Assembly: GCF_001423425.1 (NCBI RefSeq)
Contig: NZ_LMNX01000005.1
Location: forward strand, 62,001-126,000
Length of the DNA stretch: 64,000 nucleotides
Origin: Rhizobium sp. Leaf306
GTDB lineage: Bacteria; Pseudomonadota; Alphaproteobacteria; Rhizobiales; Rhizobiaceae
Reading direction: 5' to 3'
Part shown: in pieces, positions 57,241 through 64,000 of the stretch
How the letters are laid out: each line of letters starts with the position of its first letter
Numbering within the stretch: the first letter of the stretch is position 1
The notes under the pieces: model-generated
What the model was told of the DNA's origin: nothing
Database searches by the model: none
What the model saw: only the letters and a program-made list of their open reading frames with translations
Made by a program: the position numbers and the translations under genes

Positions 57241-58602
57241 ATGCAATTTACCAAATTTTCAACTCTCGGGCGCCTCGGTGCCGCGGCTGCGGCCTTCGCC
57301 GCGCCCGCCGTCGCCTTTGCGCAGGACGCTGCCGCACCGGCAGTCGCTGCCGCGGCTGCCGCCCCGGTTGCCGACAAGGGCGACACCGCGTTCATGTTCA
57401 TCTGCACGCTTCTCGTGCTGTTCATGCTGATGCCGGGCATCGCCCTGTTTTACGGCGGCCTCGTCCGCACCAAGAACATGCTGTCGGTCCTGATGCAGTG
57501 CACCGTTGCCGGTGCCGCCATCATGATCATCTGGGTCACCTACGGCTATTCCTTTGCCTTCGGCGGCAGCACCTCCGCCTTCTGGGGTGGTACGGCGAAA
57601 ATGTTCCTGTCGGGTGTCAACATGGACTCGACGGCTGCAACCTTTTCCGACGGCGTGGTCATTCCGGAATTCATCTTCGTGATGTTCCAAATGACCTTTG
57701 CGGCTCTGACGCCTGCACTGATCATTGGCGCGTTCGCCGAGCGCATCAAGTTCTCGGCTTCGATCCTGTTCTGCATCCTGTGGGTTACCTTCGTCTACTT
57801 CCCGATCGCCCACATGGTCTGGGACGCAAATGGCCTGATCTTCGGTTGGGGCGCGCTTGACTTTGCCGGCGGCACCGTCGTTCACATCAATGCAGGTCTT
57901 GCAGGTCTGATTGGTGCGATCATGGTCGGCAAGCGTACCGGCTACGGCAAGGACATGATGGCTCCGCATTCGATGACGCTGACGCTCGTCGGCGCTGCAA
58001 TGCTCTGGGTCGGCTGGTTCGGCTTCAACGCAGGCTCCAACCTCGAAGCTTCGGGCGGCGCAATGCTCGCAACGGTCAACACCTTTGTTGCAACCGCTGC
58101 AGCCGTCCTCTCCTGGTGCGTCGTCGAAACCTTCACCCGCGGCAAGGCTTCGCTGCTCGGTGCTGTCTCGGGCATGATCGCCGGTCTCGTCGCCATCACG
58201 CCGGCTGCCGGCATTGCCGGTCCGATGGGCGCCATCGTCATGGGCCTGATCGTCTCGCCGCTGTGCTACTTCTTCGTTGCCGTCATCAAGAACAAGTTCG
58301 GCTATGACGACACGGCAGACGTGTTCGGCGTCCACGGCATCGGCGGCCTGTTCGGCGCTCTTGCCACGGGCATCTTCGCATCCGCCTCGCTCGGCGGTAT
58401 CGGCTATGCCGAAGGCGTCACGATGGGCGGTCAGTTCATGACCCAGGTCTATGCCGTTCTCGTCACCATCGCATGGTGCGGTATCGGCTCGCTGGTCATC
58501 TACAAGATCGTCGATCTCGTCGTCGGCCTGCGCGTCACCGTGGAAGCAGAACGCGAAGGTCTCGATCTCGCCTCGCACGGCGAAGCTGCCTACCACTCGT
58601 AA
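57241..58602 (+). CDS. amtB: Ammonium transporter
   Basis: 453-residue inner-membrane channel. A cleavable-looking signal segment and an Ala-rich linker (about 1-45) precede eleven helices. The family pattern includes MLMPGIALFYGGLVRTKN, DFAGGTVVHINAGLAGL and FGVHGIGGLFGALATG, holding the twin pore His residues. It moves ammonium into the cell and is gated by GlnK. The gene begins 28 nt after glnK; the pair shares the sigma-54 promoter and ends at a strong terminator. Confidence 0.96.
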   Translation: MQFTKFSTLGRLGAAAAAFAAPAVAFAQDAAAPAVAAAAAAPVADKGDTAFMFICTLLVLFMLMPGIALFYGGLVRTKNMLSVLMQCTVAGAAIMIIWVTYGYSFAFGGSTSAFWGGTAKMFLSGVNMDSTAATFSDGVVIPEFIFVMFQMTFAALTPALIIGAFAERIKFSASILFCILWVTFVYFPIAHMVWDANGLIFGWGALDFAGGTVVHINAGLAGLIGAIMVGKRTGYGKDMMAPHSMTLTLVGAAMLWVGWFGFNAGSNLEASGGAMLATVNTFVATAAAVLSWCVVETFTRGKASLLGAVSGMIAGLVAITPAAGIAGPMGAIVMGLIVSPLCYFFVAVIKNKFGYDDTADVFGVHGIGGLFGALATGIFASASLGGIGYAEGVTMGGQFMTQVYAVLVTIAWCGIGSLVIYKIVDLVVGLRVTVEAEREGLDLASHGEAAYHS

Positions 58603-58654
58603 GAGGCTGCAACTTCCTCTCGAAGGCAGCGTCAATCTCTGATGACCATCACAC

Positions 58655-58684
58655 AAGCCCGGGCCTCTGGTCCGGGCTTTTGCG
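58655..58684 (+). terminator. Terminator of glnK-amtB
   Basis: AAGCCCGG (58655-58662), 9-nt loop, CCGGGCTT (58672-58679), T-rich tail. It lies 52 nt after amtB. Confidence 0.8.
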
Positions 58685-58826
58685 TTTTGCCAAGCGAATT
58701 CCAGCCGATCAATCTTGGTTAAAGTCGCGTTAACCATCGCGGGGGTATTCTGCCTGGAATTGCGTGACCGGCCGAAACCTGCCGGTTCATGAAACAGGCG
58801 GTTTTTCAGGACGGCGGGCAGACAAG

Positions 58827-61508
58827 ATGGGCAGAAGCAGTTCGGCGGCTATGGCAAATCGATCCACCCGCCTGGTACTCACGGCCTTTGTCTGGCGACA
58901 GGCGCTCGCGCTGACAGGCTTTGGCATTTTCACGCTGCTGGCGCTGGCGGTGGCAGCCCTTGCCACGTGGAATGTCGCAGATCCGAGTTTCTCCTACGCC
59001 ACCGACAACCCGCCTGCCAATATCCTCGGCTTTTCGGGCGCAGCCTTCGCCGACCTGATGATGCAGTTCCTCGGACTTGCGAGCATCTTTGCGCTGCTTC
59101 CAATCCTTGCCCTGGCGCTCGCTCTGATTTCCGGGCGTCGTTACGATCGCATTCCGGCGCGGCTTGCAGCATGGGGCGGCGGTACGCTTCTCGCCTCGGC
59201 GACGCTCGGCTGCTTTCCGGCGCCGGCGACCTGGCCGATCCCGAACGGCATCGGCGGCGTCATTGGCGACATGATCCTGCGCTTCCCGGCTCTCTTCGTC
59301 GGCGCCTATCCCACCGGCATGGTTGCAACCGTGCTTGGCTGCATCTTCACCATTCCCTGCATCTGGCTGATGCTGTTTGCGTCAGGCTTTGTCGGCGAGG
59401 CCGTCGAGACGGAAAGCGATGACGACGATGCGCCCGTGGCTGCCGTTTCCGCGCGCAACCGTCAGGATGAGGACGATGACGGCGACGACAACGGCCTCTT
59501 CGGAGGCTTCCTGGCGTTCGGCGCACTGGCACACTACTGGTATATCGCTCAGGCGCGCCTGCGGCGGCTGACTGGGGCAAAGCCCCGCGCCCGTGTCGGT
59601 TTCGACCAGCCCTATGATTTCAACGACGACGAATTCGGCACCCTGAATGAGCCGGTTCGTGCCAAGCAGGCCTCTGCCGGTGGCAGAAGCCGGATGGAGC
59701 CGTCGCTCGATGGCGCACCGGAGCGGGTCCTGTCGCCACGCCGGATCGTATCGGCACCGCCGATGTCCTCCAATGACGCGGATGACGACGATGATTCGTC
59801 GCTCGATACGGCAGACAATCCACGGCGCCCGGCCGGGATCCTTGCCGACCACGATGAGGATTTCGCGGCCGCGCGCGGGTCGAAATCTGCTGGCAACGGC
59901 TCTCCGCGCGTCGTCCCGGCGGCACCGCCTCCCAAGCCCAGCGCCCGCGTCGGTCGCGATGCGCAGGGCTCGTTCATTTCGCCGGAAGGGTTCCAGCTGC
60001 CCTCCGTGCACCTGCTTGCCGAACCAAAGGCGATTGCCCGCGATGCTTCGCTGTCGGCTGACGCGCTGGAGCAGAACGCCCGCATGCTGGAAGGCGTGCT
60101 GGAGGATTTCGGCGTCAAGGGCGAGATCATCCACGTCCGCCCGGGCCCTGTCGTGACACTCTACGAACTGGAACCTGCGCCGGGCATCAAGTCGTCCCGC
60201 GTGATCGGACTTGCCGACGATATAGCCCGCTCCATGAGCGCCATTGCTGCCCGTGTCGCGGTCGTTCCCGGCCGCAACGCGATCGGGATCGAGCTGCCGA
60301 ACCGAATTCGTGAAACCGTCTATCTGCGCGAAATGATCGGCTCGAAGGATTTCGAAACCAGCAAGGCAAAGCTTGCCATGGCACTCGGCAAGACGATCGG
60401 GGGCGAGCCTGTTGTCGCCGATCTCGCCAAGATGCCGCATCTTCTCGTGGCCGGTACCACCGGTTCTGGTAAATCCGTCGCGATCAACACGATGATCCTT
60501 TCGCTTCTCTATCGTTACACGCCGGAGAAGTGCCGCCTGATCATGATCGACCCCAAGATGCTCGAGCTTTCCGTCTATGACGGCATCCCGCATCTCCTGT
60601 CTCCGGTTGTCACCGATCCGAAGAAGGCTGTCGTTGCGCTCAAATGGACCGTCCGCGAGATGGAAGAGCGCTACAAGAAAATGTCGAAGATCGGCGTGCG
60701 CAATATCGACGGGTTCAATTCGCGCGTCGAGCAGGCGATGGAGCGCGGCGAGGTTCTGACCCGTACCGTCCAGACCGGTTTCGATCGCCAGACCGGCGAG
60801 GCGGTTTACGAGACGGAAGAGTTCGACCTGCAGCCGATCCCCTATATCGTCGTCATCATCGACGAAATGGCCGACCTGATGATGGTAGCGGGCAAGGATA
60901 TCGAAGGCGCTGTCCAGCGTCTGGCGCAGATGGCGCGTGCGGCCGGCATCCATGTGATCATGGCGACGCAGCGCCCCTCGGTCGATGTCATTACCGGCAC
61001 GATCAAGGCCAACTTCCCGACCCGTATCTCTTTCCAGGTCACGTCGAAGATTGACAGCCGTACCATTCTCGGCGAACAGGGTGCCGAACAGCTGCTGGGT
61101 CAGGGCGATATGCTCTATATGGCGGGCGGCGGTCGGATTCAGCGTGTCCACGGGCCTTTCGTCTCCGATACCGAGGTCGAAGAGATCGTCGCCTACTTGA
61201 AAACTCAAGGGTCGCCCCAATATCTCGAAGCTATCACGGCTGATGACGACGAGGATGGCGAGGGCGCAGGACCTGCCGGCACTTCCAACCTCTCCGACTC
61301 GGACGATCCTTACGACCAGGCGGTGGCGGTTGTGCTCAAAGACGGCAAGGCCTCCACATCCTACATCCAGCGCCGTCTCGGCATCGGCTACAACCGTGCG
61401 GCATCGCTGATCGAGCGGATGGAGCAGGAGGGCCTGATCGGCCCGGCCAACCATGCCGGAAAGCGCGAGATCCTCGTGCCGACCGAAGCGGATGTGCTGG
61501 ATCGGTAA
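58827..61508 (+). CDS. ftsK: DNA translocase FtsK
   Basis: About 893 residues. Four membrane helices fill the first 200 residues, followed by an acidic Asp/Ser/Pro-rich linker, then the RecA-like motor with Walker [14 protein letters not shown] near 545 and Walker [14 protein letters not shown] near 674. The C-terminal gamma winged helix (about 820-893) reads DNA polarity: [18 protein letters not shown]. It pumps chromosomal DNA at the septum and activates XerCD. The start is uncertain: GTG 58764, ATG 58827 and ATG 58851 are in frame and none has a strong ribosome site. Confidence 0.93.
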   Translation: MGRSSSAAMANRSTRLVLTAFVWRQALALTGFGIFTLLALAVAALATWNVADPSFSYATDNPPANILGFSGAAFADLMMQFLGLASIFALLPILALALALISGRRYDRIPARLAAWGGGTLLASATLGCFPAPATWPIPNGIGGVIGDMILRFPALFVGAYPTGMVATVLGCIFTIPCIWLMLFASGFVGEAVETESDDDDAPVAAVSARNRQDEDDDGDDNGLFGGFLAFGALAHYWYIAQARLRRLTGAKPRARVGFDQPYDFNDDEFGTLNEPVRAKQASAGGRSRMEPSLDGAPERVLSPRRIVSAPPMSSNDADDDDDSSLDTADNPRRPAGILADHDEDFAAARGSKSAGNGSPRVVPAAPPPKPSARVGRDAQGSFISPEGFQLPSVHLLAEPKAIARDASLSADALEQNARMLEGVLEDFGVKGEIIHVRPGPVVTLYELEPAPGIKSSRVIGLADDIARSMSAIAARVAVVPGRNAIGIELPNRIRETVYLREMIGSKDFETSKAKLAMALGKTIGGEPVVADLAKMPHLLVAGTTGSGKSVAINTMILSLLYRYTPEKCRLIMIDPKMLELSVYDGIPHLLSPVVTDPKKAVVALKWTVREMEERYKKMSKIGVRNIDGFNSRVEQAMERGEVLTRTVQTGFDRQTGEAVYETEEFDLQPIPYIVVIIDEMADLMMVAGKDIEGAVQRLAQMARAAGIHVIMATQRPSVDVITGTIKANFPTRISFQVTSKIDSRTILGEQGAEQLLGQGDMLYMAGGGRIQRVHGPFVSDTEVEEIVAYLKTQGSPQYLEAITADDDEDGEGAGPAGTSNLSDSDDPYDQAVAVVLKDGKASTSYIQRRLGIGYNRAASLIERMEQEGLIGPANHAGKREILVPTEADVLDR

Positions 61509-61601
61509 GGCCGGTAAAGCGGTCTTCAGGGGTTCGTGATCCGGCGCAAGCGGCCATCAAGACGCCGTGTTTCCACAACAGAAACACGGAAGGAGACCAG
61601 A

Positions 61602-62261
61602 ATGACAGAACAAAAGACCACTCTTTCCAAAAGCATGACCGGACTTCTCGGCCGTCGCCAGTTCTCGCTCGGCCTTGCCGGCGGTGTTGCCGGACTGCTG
61701 GTTGCGGGAGCGGCCAAGCCCGTTATGGCGCAGGCCGCAGCCGGTGCCTCGGCTCAGCGGATCGCCGACCATTTCTCGTCGGTGAAGACGATGATGGGCG
61801 AGTTCGTTCAATTCGGGCCGCGCGGTGAACAGACCGGCGGCAAGTTCTTTATCGAACGCCCCGGCAAGCTGCGCTTCAACTTCGAGGATCCGTCGCCGCT
61901 GCGCGTGATTGCCGATGGTCGCAACGTGGTCGTGGGCAACGTCAAGCTCAAGACCTGGGATATCTACCCGCTGTCGAAGACGCCGCTCAGCCTGCTCTTG
62001 TCCGAGCGCATCGATTTGACATCCGCGACCGTGCGCAGCGTGCGTGAGGAAACCGACCTGACGACGATCGTGCTCGGCAACAAGTCGATCTTCGGCGACT
62101 CGACTATCACCATGATGTTCGACACCAAGACCTTCGACCTTCGCCAGTGGACGATCACCGACGCCCAGAACAAGGATACGTCCGTGATGGTCTATAACGT
62201 CCGCAACGGCGTGGCGATGGACGAGAGAGTGTTCACCATCCCCTATGATCAGGTGAAGTAA
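61602..62261 (+). CDS. lolA: LolA-like outer-membrane lipoprotein carrier
   Basis: 219-residue periplasmic protein of the LolA superfamily. Mature residues such as QRIADHFSSVKTMMGEFVQFGP, seen in two parts (RIADHFSSVKTM and GEFVQFGPRG), FFIERPGKLRFNFEDPSPL and YPLSKTPLSLLL are characteristic. The N-terminus carries LLGRRQFSLGLAGGVAG, which looks like a twin-arginine signal rather than a plain Sec signal. AGGAG precedes ATG 61602. It likely carries lipoproteins or acts in a related shuttling step. Follows ftsK as in other alphaproteobacteria. Confidence 0.88.
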   Translation: MTEQKTTLSKSMTGLLGRRQFSLGLAGGVAGLLVAGAAKPVMAQAAAGASAQRIADHFSSVKTMMGEFVQFGPRGEQTGGKFFIERPGKLRFNFEDPSPLRVIADGRNVVVGNVKLKTWDIYPLSKTPLSLLLSERIDLTSATVRSVREETDLTTIVLGNKSIFGDSTITMMFDTKTFDLRQWTITDAQNKDTSVMVYNVRNGVAMDERVFTIPYDQVK

Positions 62262-62291
62262 GACATATCGACTAGGACGGATCGCTTTTGG

Positions 62292-62318
62292 AGGGCTGCG
62301 GAAACGCGGCCCTTTTTG
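62292..62318 (+). terminator. Terminator of the lolA gene
   Basis: AGGGCTGCG (62292-62300), GAAA tetraloop, CGCGGCCCT (62305-62313), T run. All nine pairs form (one G-T). Confidence 0.93.
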
Positions 62319-62372
62319 CTTTTCCTGCTATGCGAAATTGCCTAGAGGTGATGCCCATCAGCGAGGGCAGGC

Positions 62373-63176
62373 ATGACATTCTCCATCACCACCTGGAACA
62401 TCAACTCGGTCCGGCTTCGCATGCCGATCGTGCAGCAGTTCATTACCCGCAACCAGCCGGACATTCTCTGCCTGCAGGAGATCAAGTGCCAGGAGCCTGA
62501 GTTCCCCTACCAGCCGCTGAGAGACCTCGGTTACGAGCATATCATCGTGCACGGCCAGAAGGGCTATCACGGCGTCGCCATCGCCTCGCGGATCCCGCTC
62601 TCCGAAGATCACCGCCAGAATTACTGCAATGTCGGCGATGCCCGGCACATCTCGGCGCTTTTCGGGACGGGTACCCGGCGCATCCGGGTGCATAATTTCT
62701 ACGTGCCTGCGGGAGGCGACGAGCCGGACCGGACGATCAATCCGAAATTCGGCCACAAGCTGGATTTTGTCGAAGAGATGAAGGTTTTGAAGGCCGATGC
62801 GACGCCCGGCATTTCGTCGATCCTCGTCGGCGATCTGAATATCGCACCGCTGGAGCACGATGTGTGGTCGCACAAGCAGCTTCTGAAGATCGTCAGTCAC
62901 ACGCCGGTCGAAACTGAGGGCATGAAGGAGATCATCTCCAAGGGCGGCTGGCTCGATCTGATGCGCCAGTACACGCCTGAGCCGGAAAAGATTTACACCT
63001 GGTGGAGCTACCGCGCCAAGGACTGGGAAGCCGCCAACAAGGGTCGCCGTCTCGATCATATCTGGTCATCGCCGAACCTTGGCCCGTTTCTCGACCGGAT
63101 CGAGGTGCTGAAGGAAGCCCGAGGCTGGACCCAGCCATCGGACCACGTTCCGGTGACGGCAGTGTTCAAGTTCTAA
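62373..63176 (+). CDS. xth: Exodeoxyribonuclease III
   Basis: 267-residue AP endonuclease/3'-exonuclease of base-excision repair. Catalytic motifs are TTWNINSVRLR, LCLQEIKCQE with the metal Glu, GYHGVAI, the active-site GDLNIAP, LDHIWSS and the terminal SDHVPV. Typical length for XthA. ATG 62373 follows GAGGGCAGGC; it converges on the stand-alone cyclic-nucleotide-binding gene. Confidence 0.95.
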   Translation: MTFSITTWNINSVRLRMPIVQQFITRNQPDILCLQEIKCQEPEFPYQPLRDLGYEHIIVHGQKGYHGVAIASRIPLSEDHRQNYCNVGDARHISALFGTGTRRIRVHNFYVPAGGDEPDRTINPKFGHKLDFVEEMKVLKADATPGISSILVGDLNIAPLEHDVWSHKQLLKIVSHTPVETEGMKEIISKGGWLDLMRQYTPEPEKIYTWWSYRAKDWEAANKGRRLDHIWSSPNLGPFLDRIEVLKEARGWTQPSDHVPVTAVFKF

Positions 63177-63188
63177 GGAGCAGTCGTC

Positions 63189-63644
63189 TCAGCGGAACCG
63201 GTGCTGCATGGCGAGTGCTGCCTTGGCGAGGCTGACGATGTTGTCGCGGATCCGGTTTTCGATCAATCGCCCCACCTGAGGGTATTCCTCCAGCAGGCGT
63301 TCGAACAGCGAGCGGCCGATCCTGAGCGTTTCGGAATCCTCGGCGGCGATCGCCGTGAACTTGCGCTCGACCATGGTCACCAGCGCGAGCTCGGATAGAA
63401 GCGTGCCGGCCCCAACCGTCTTGTCGAGACGAACGGTGCCGTCGCGGGTGGTCGAGTAAAGGTCGAAACTGCCTTTGCAGACGATGAAGGCGGATTCGGC
63501 GGGCGAGCGTTCCCGGAAAAGCTCCTGGCCTGTCGATGTCGAACGCCGTTCGGCACCGAACGCGATCAGCCGCAGCTGGTCGCTATCCAGTTCCCTGAAA
63601 AGCGGCACCTGCGACAGAAGCCTTATATCGTCGGTCAGTGCCAT
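63189..63644 (-). CDS. Stand-alone cyclic-nucleotide-binding domain protein
   Basis: 151 residues, a single cNMP-binding beta-roll (about 15-125) plus short C-terminal helices, with no HTH domain. LRLIAFGAERRST, GQELFRERSPAESAFIV and LLSELALVTMVERKFTAIA follow the CRP fold, though the usual RxA phosphate-cassette Arg is not in the classic place, so ligand binding is unsure. It lies 24 nt after a response regulator gene. The same pair (OtpR plus a cAMP-kinase-regulatory-like protein) is known in Brucella. Confidence 0.8.
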   Translation of the reverse strand: MALTDDIRLLSQVPLFRELDSDQLRLIAFGAERRSTSTGQELFRERSPAESAFIVCKGSFDLYSTTRDGTVRLDKTVGAGTLLSELALVTMVERKFTAIAAEDSETLRIGRSLFERLLEEYPQVGRLIENRIRDNIVSLAKAALAMQHRFR

Positions 63645-63668
63645 TTTACGGGTTTGCGGTCTTCGGGG

Positions 63669-64000
63669 TTAAGGAACGATCTTGTATCCACCGTTTTCCG
63701 TCACCAGAATCTCAGCATTCGAGGGGTCGCGCTCGATCTTCTGTCTCAGACGATAGACATGGGTTTCCAGTGTATGCGTTGTAACGCCGGAATTATAGCC
63801 CCATACTTCTTCCAGAAGAATATCGCGGGTGACAACTTTCAGGCCGGCGCGATAGAGATAGCGGATGATTGCCGCTTCCTTTTCCGTCAGACGGATCTTC
63901 TTGCCGTCATCCGTGGTCAGAAGCTTCTGGCTTGGCTTGAACAGATAGGGGCCGACGGTGAACGTGGCGTCCTCGCTCTGTTCGTACTGGCGAAGCTGCG
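63669..64000 (-). CDS. OmpR-type response regulator, C-terminal part (OtpR/CenR-like)
   Basis: Only the last about 110 residues fall in the window; the receiver lies beyond base 64000. The winged-helix output domain is read on the minus strand: IRLTEKEAAIIRYLYRAG, DILLEEVWGYNSGVTTHTLE, then HVYRLRQKIERDPSNAEILV and GGYKIVP before the TAA at 63669-63671. Its pairing with the downstream cyclic-nucleotide-binding gene matches the Brucella otpR locus, whose product (also called CenR) controls cell-envelope genes. Identity is inferred from context and needs the receiver sequence. Confidence 0.78.
   Translation of the reverse strand, partial: QLRQYEQSEDATFTVGPYLFKPSQKLLTTDDGKKIRLTEKEAAIIRYLYRAGLKVVTRDILLEEVWGYNSGVTTHTLETHVYRLRQKIERDPSNAEILVTENGGYKIVP

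Noticed and set aside
57259-58737. 492-codon frame antisense to amtB
   Set aside because: Charged low-complexity shadow of a membrane protein gene; no ribosome site.
63673-63695. GGAAC followed by CGTT near 63.7 kb
   Set aside because: Spacer is only 14 bases and it lies inside the response regulator coding region.

Overview
The window is an ordinary chromosomal segment of an alphaproteobacterium in the Rhizobium/Agrobacterium/Sinorhizobium group (Rhizobiales). The evidence is the G+C-rich, GC3-biased coding, the cyclic beta-1,2-glucan genes ndvB/ndvA, the ndvA-expR-pyc and phaR/phaAB-helicase-S4-fdxA-carD-rpoH2 gene orders (which I recall from Sinorhizobium meliloti), a SAM-II riboswitch on metA, and EcfG-type (GGAAC-N16-CGTT) promoters. 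I see no phage, insertion sequence, integrase or CRISPR array. About 90% is coding, with roughly 56 genes.

Layout. 1-6 kb: a 5'-truncated class III aminotransferase, a cardiolipin synthase with an endonuclease/exonuclease/phosphatase-fold partner, a threonine/serine dehydratase, a 47-residue membrane protein and an M20 amidohydrolase. 6-17 kb: the giant cyclic glucan synthase ndvB, converging on its exporter ndvA. 17-30 kb: a LuxR-type solo (probable expR), pyruvate carboxylase, DMT and MFS transporters, ispG, an OmpA-type lipoprotein, a LysE exporter, farnesyl diphosphate synthase, mtgA, a DUF1868 2H phosphodiesterase overlapping a glutathione S-transferase, and rpmF. 30-40 kb: PHB synthesis (phaR divergent from phaAB), a glycine-zipper lipoprotein with a DUF3309 peptide, a SUV3-like helicase, an S4 protein, ferredoxin, carD and rpoH2. 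40-50 kb: an M48 lipoprotein protease, thiBPQ behind a TPP riboswitch, a single-domain response regulator, an ABC-F protein with thiamine pyrophosphokinase, and metA behind a SAM-II riboswitch and terminator. 50-64 kb: galM, tRNA-Gly(GCC), a ProX-type deacylase, a thioredoxin/TPR co-chaperone, a LON-domain protein, a Trm112-like peptide, a Ubi-type hydroxylase, tesB, glnK-amtB behind a sigma-54 promoter, ftsK, a LolA-like protein, xth, a stand-alone cyclic-nucleotide-binding protein, and the C-terminal part of an OmpR-type response regulator.

How the genes connect. The strongest signal beyond annotation is regulatory. Three near-perfect EcfG/RpoE2-type general-stress promoters lie in front of rpoH2, the DUF3309/glycine-zipper pair and the receiver-only response regulator. 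A weaker match lies in front of the 47-residue membrane protein, whose leader also carries a lux-box-like palindrome. Together these suggest a scattered stress regulon that feeds the RpoH2 heat-shock sigma factor. Metabolite-sensing RNAs control thiamine import and methionine synthesis, and nitrogen status controls glnK-amtB. MetA carries Glu at position 111, which predicts acetyl-CoA rather than succinyl-CoA use. I found nothing that looks like a new defence or mobile system. The best leads are the small stress-linked membrane proteins, the structured carD leader, and the tandem repeat before the LON-domain gene.
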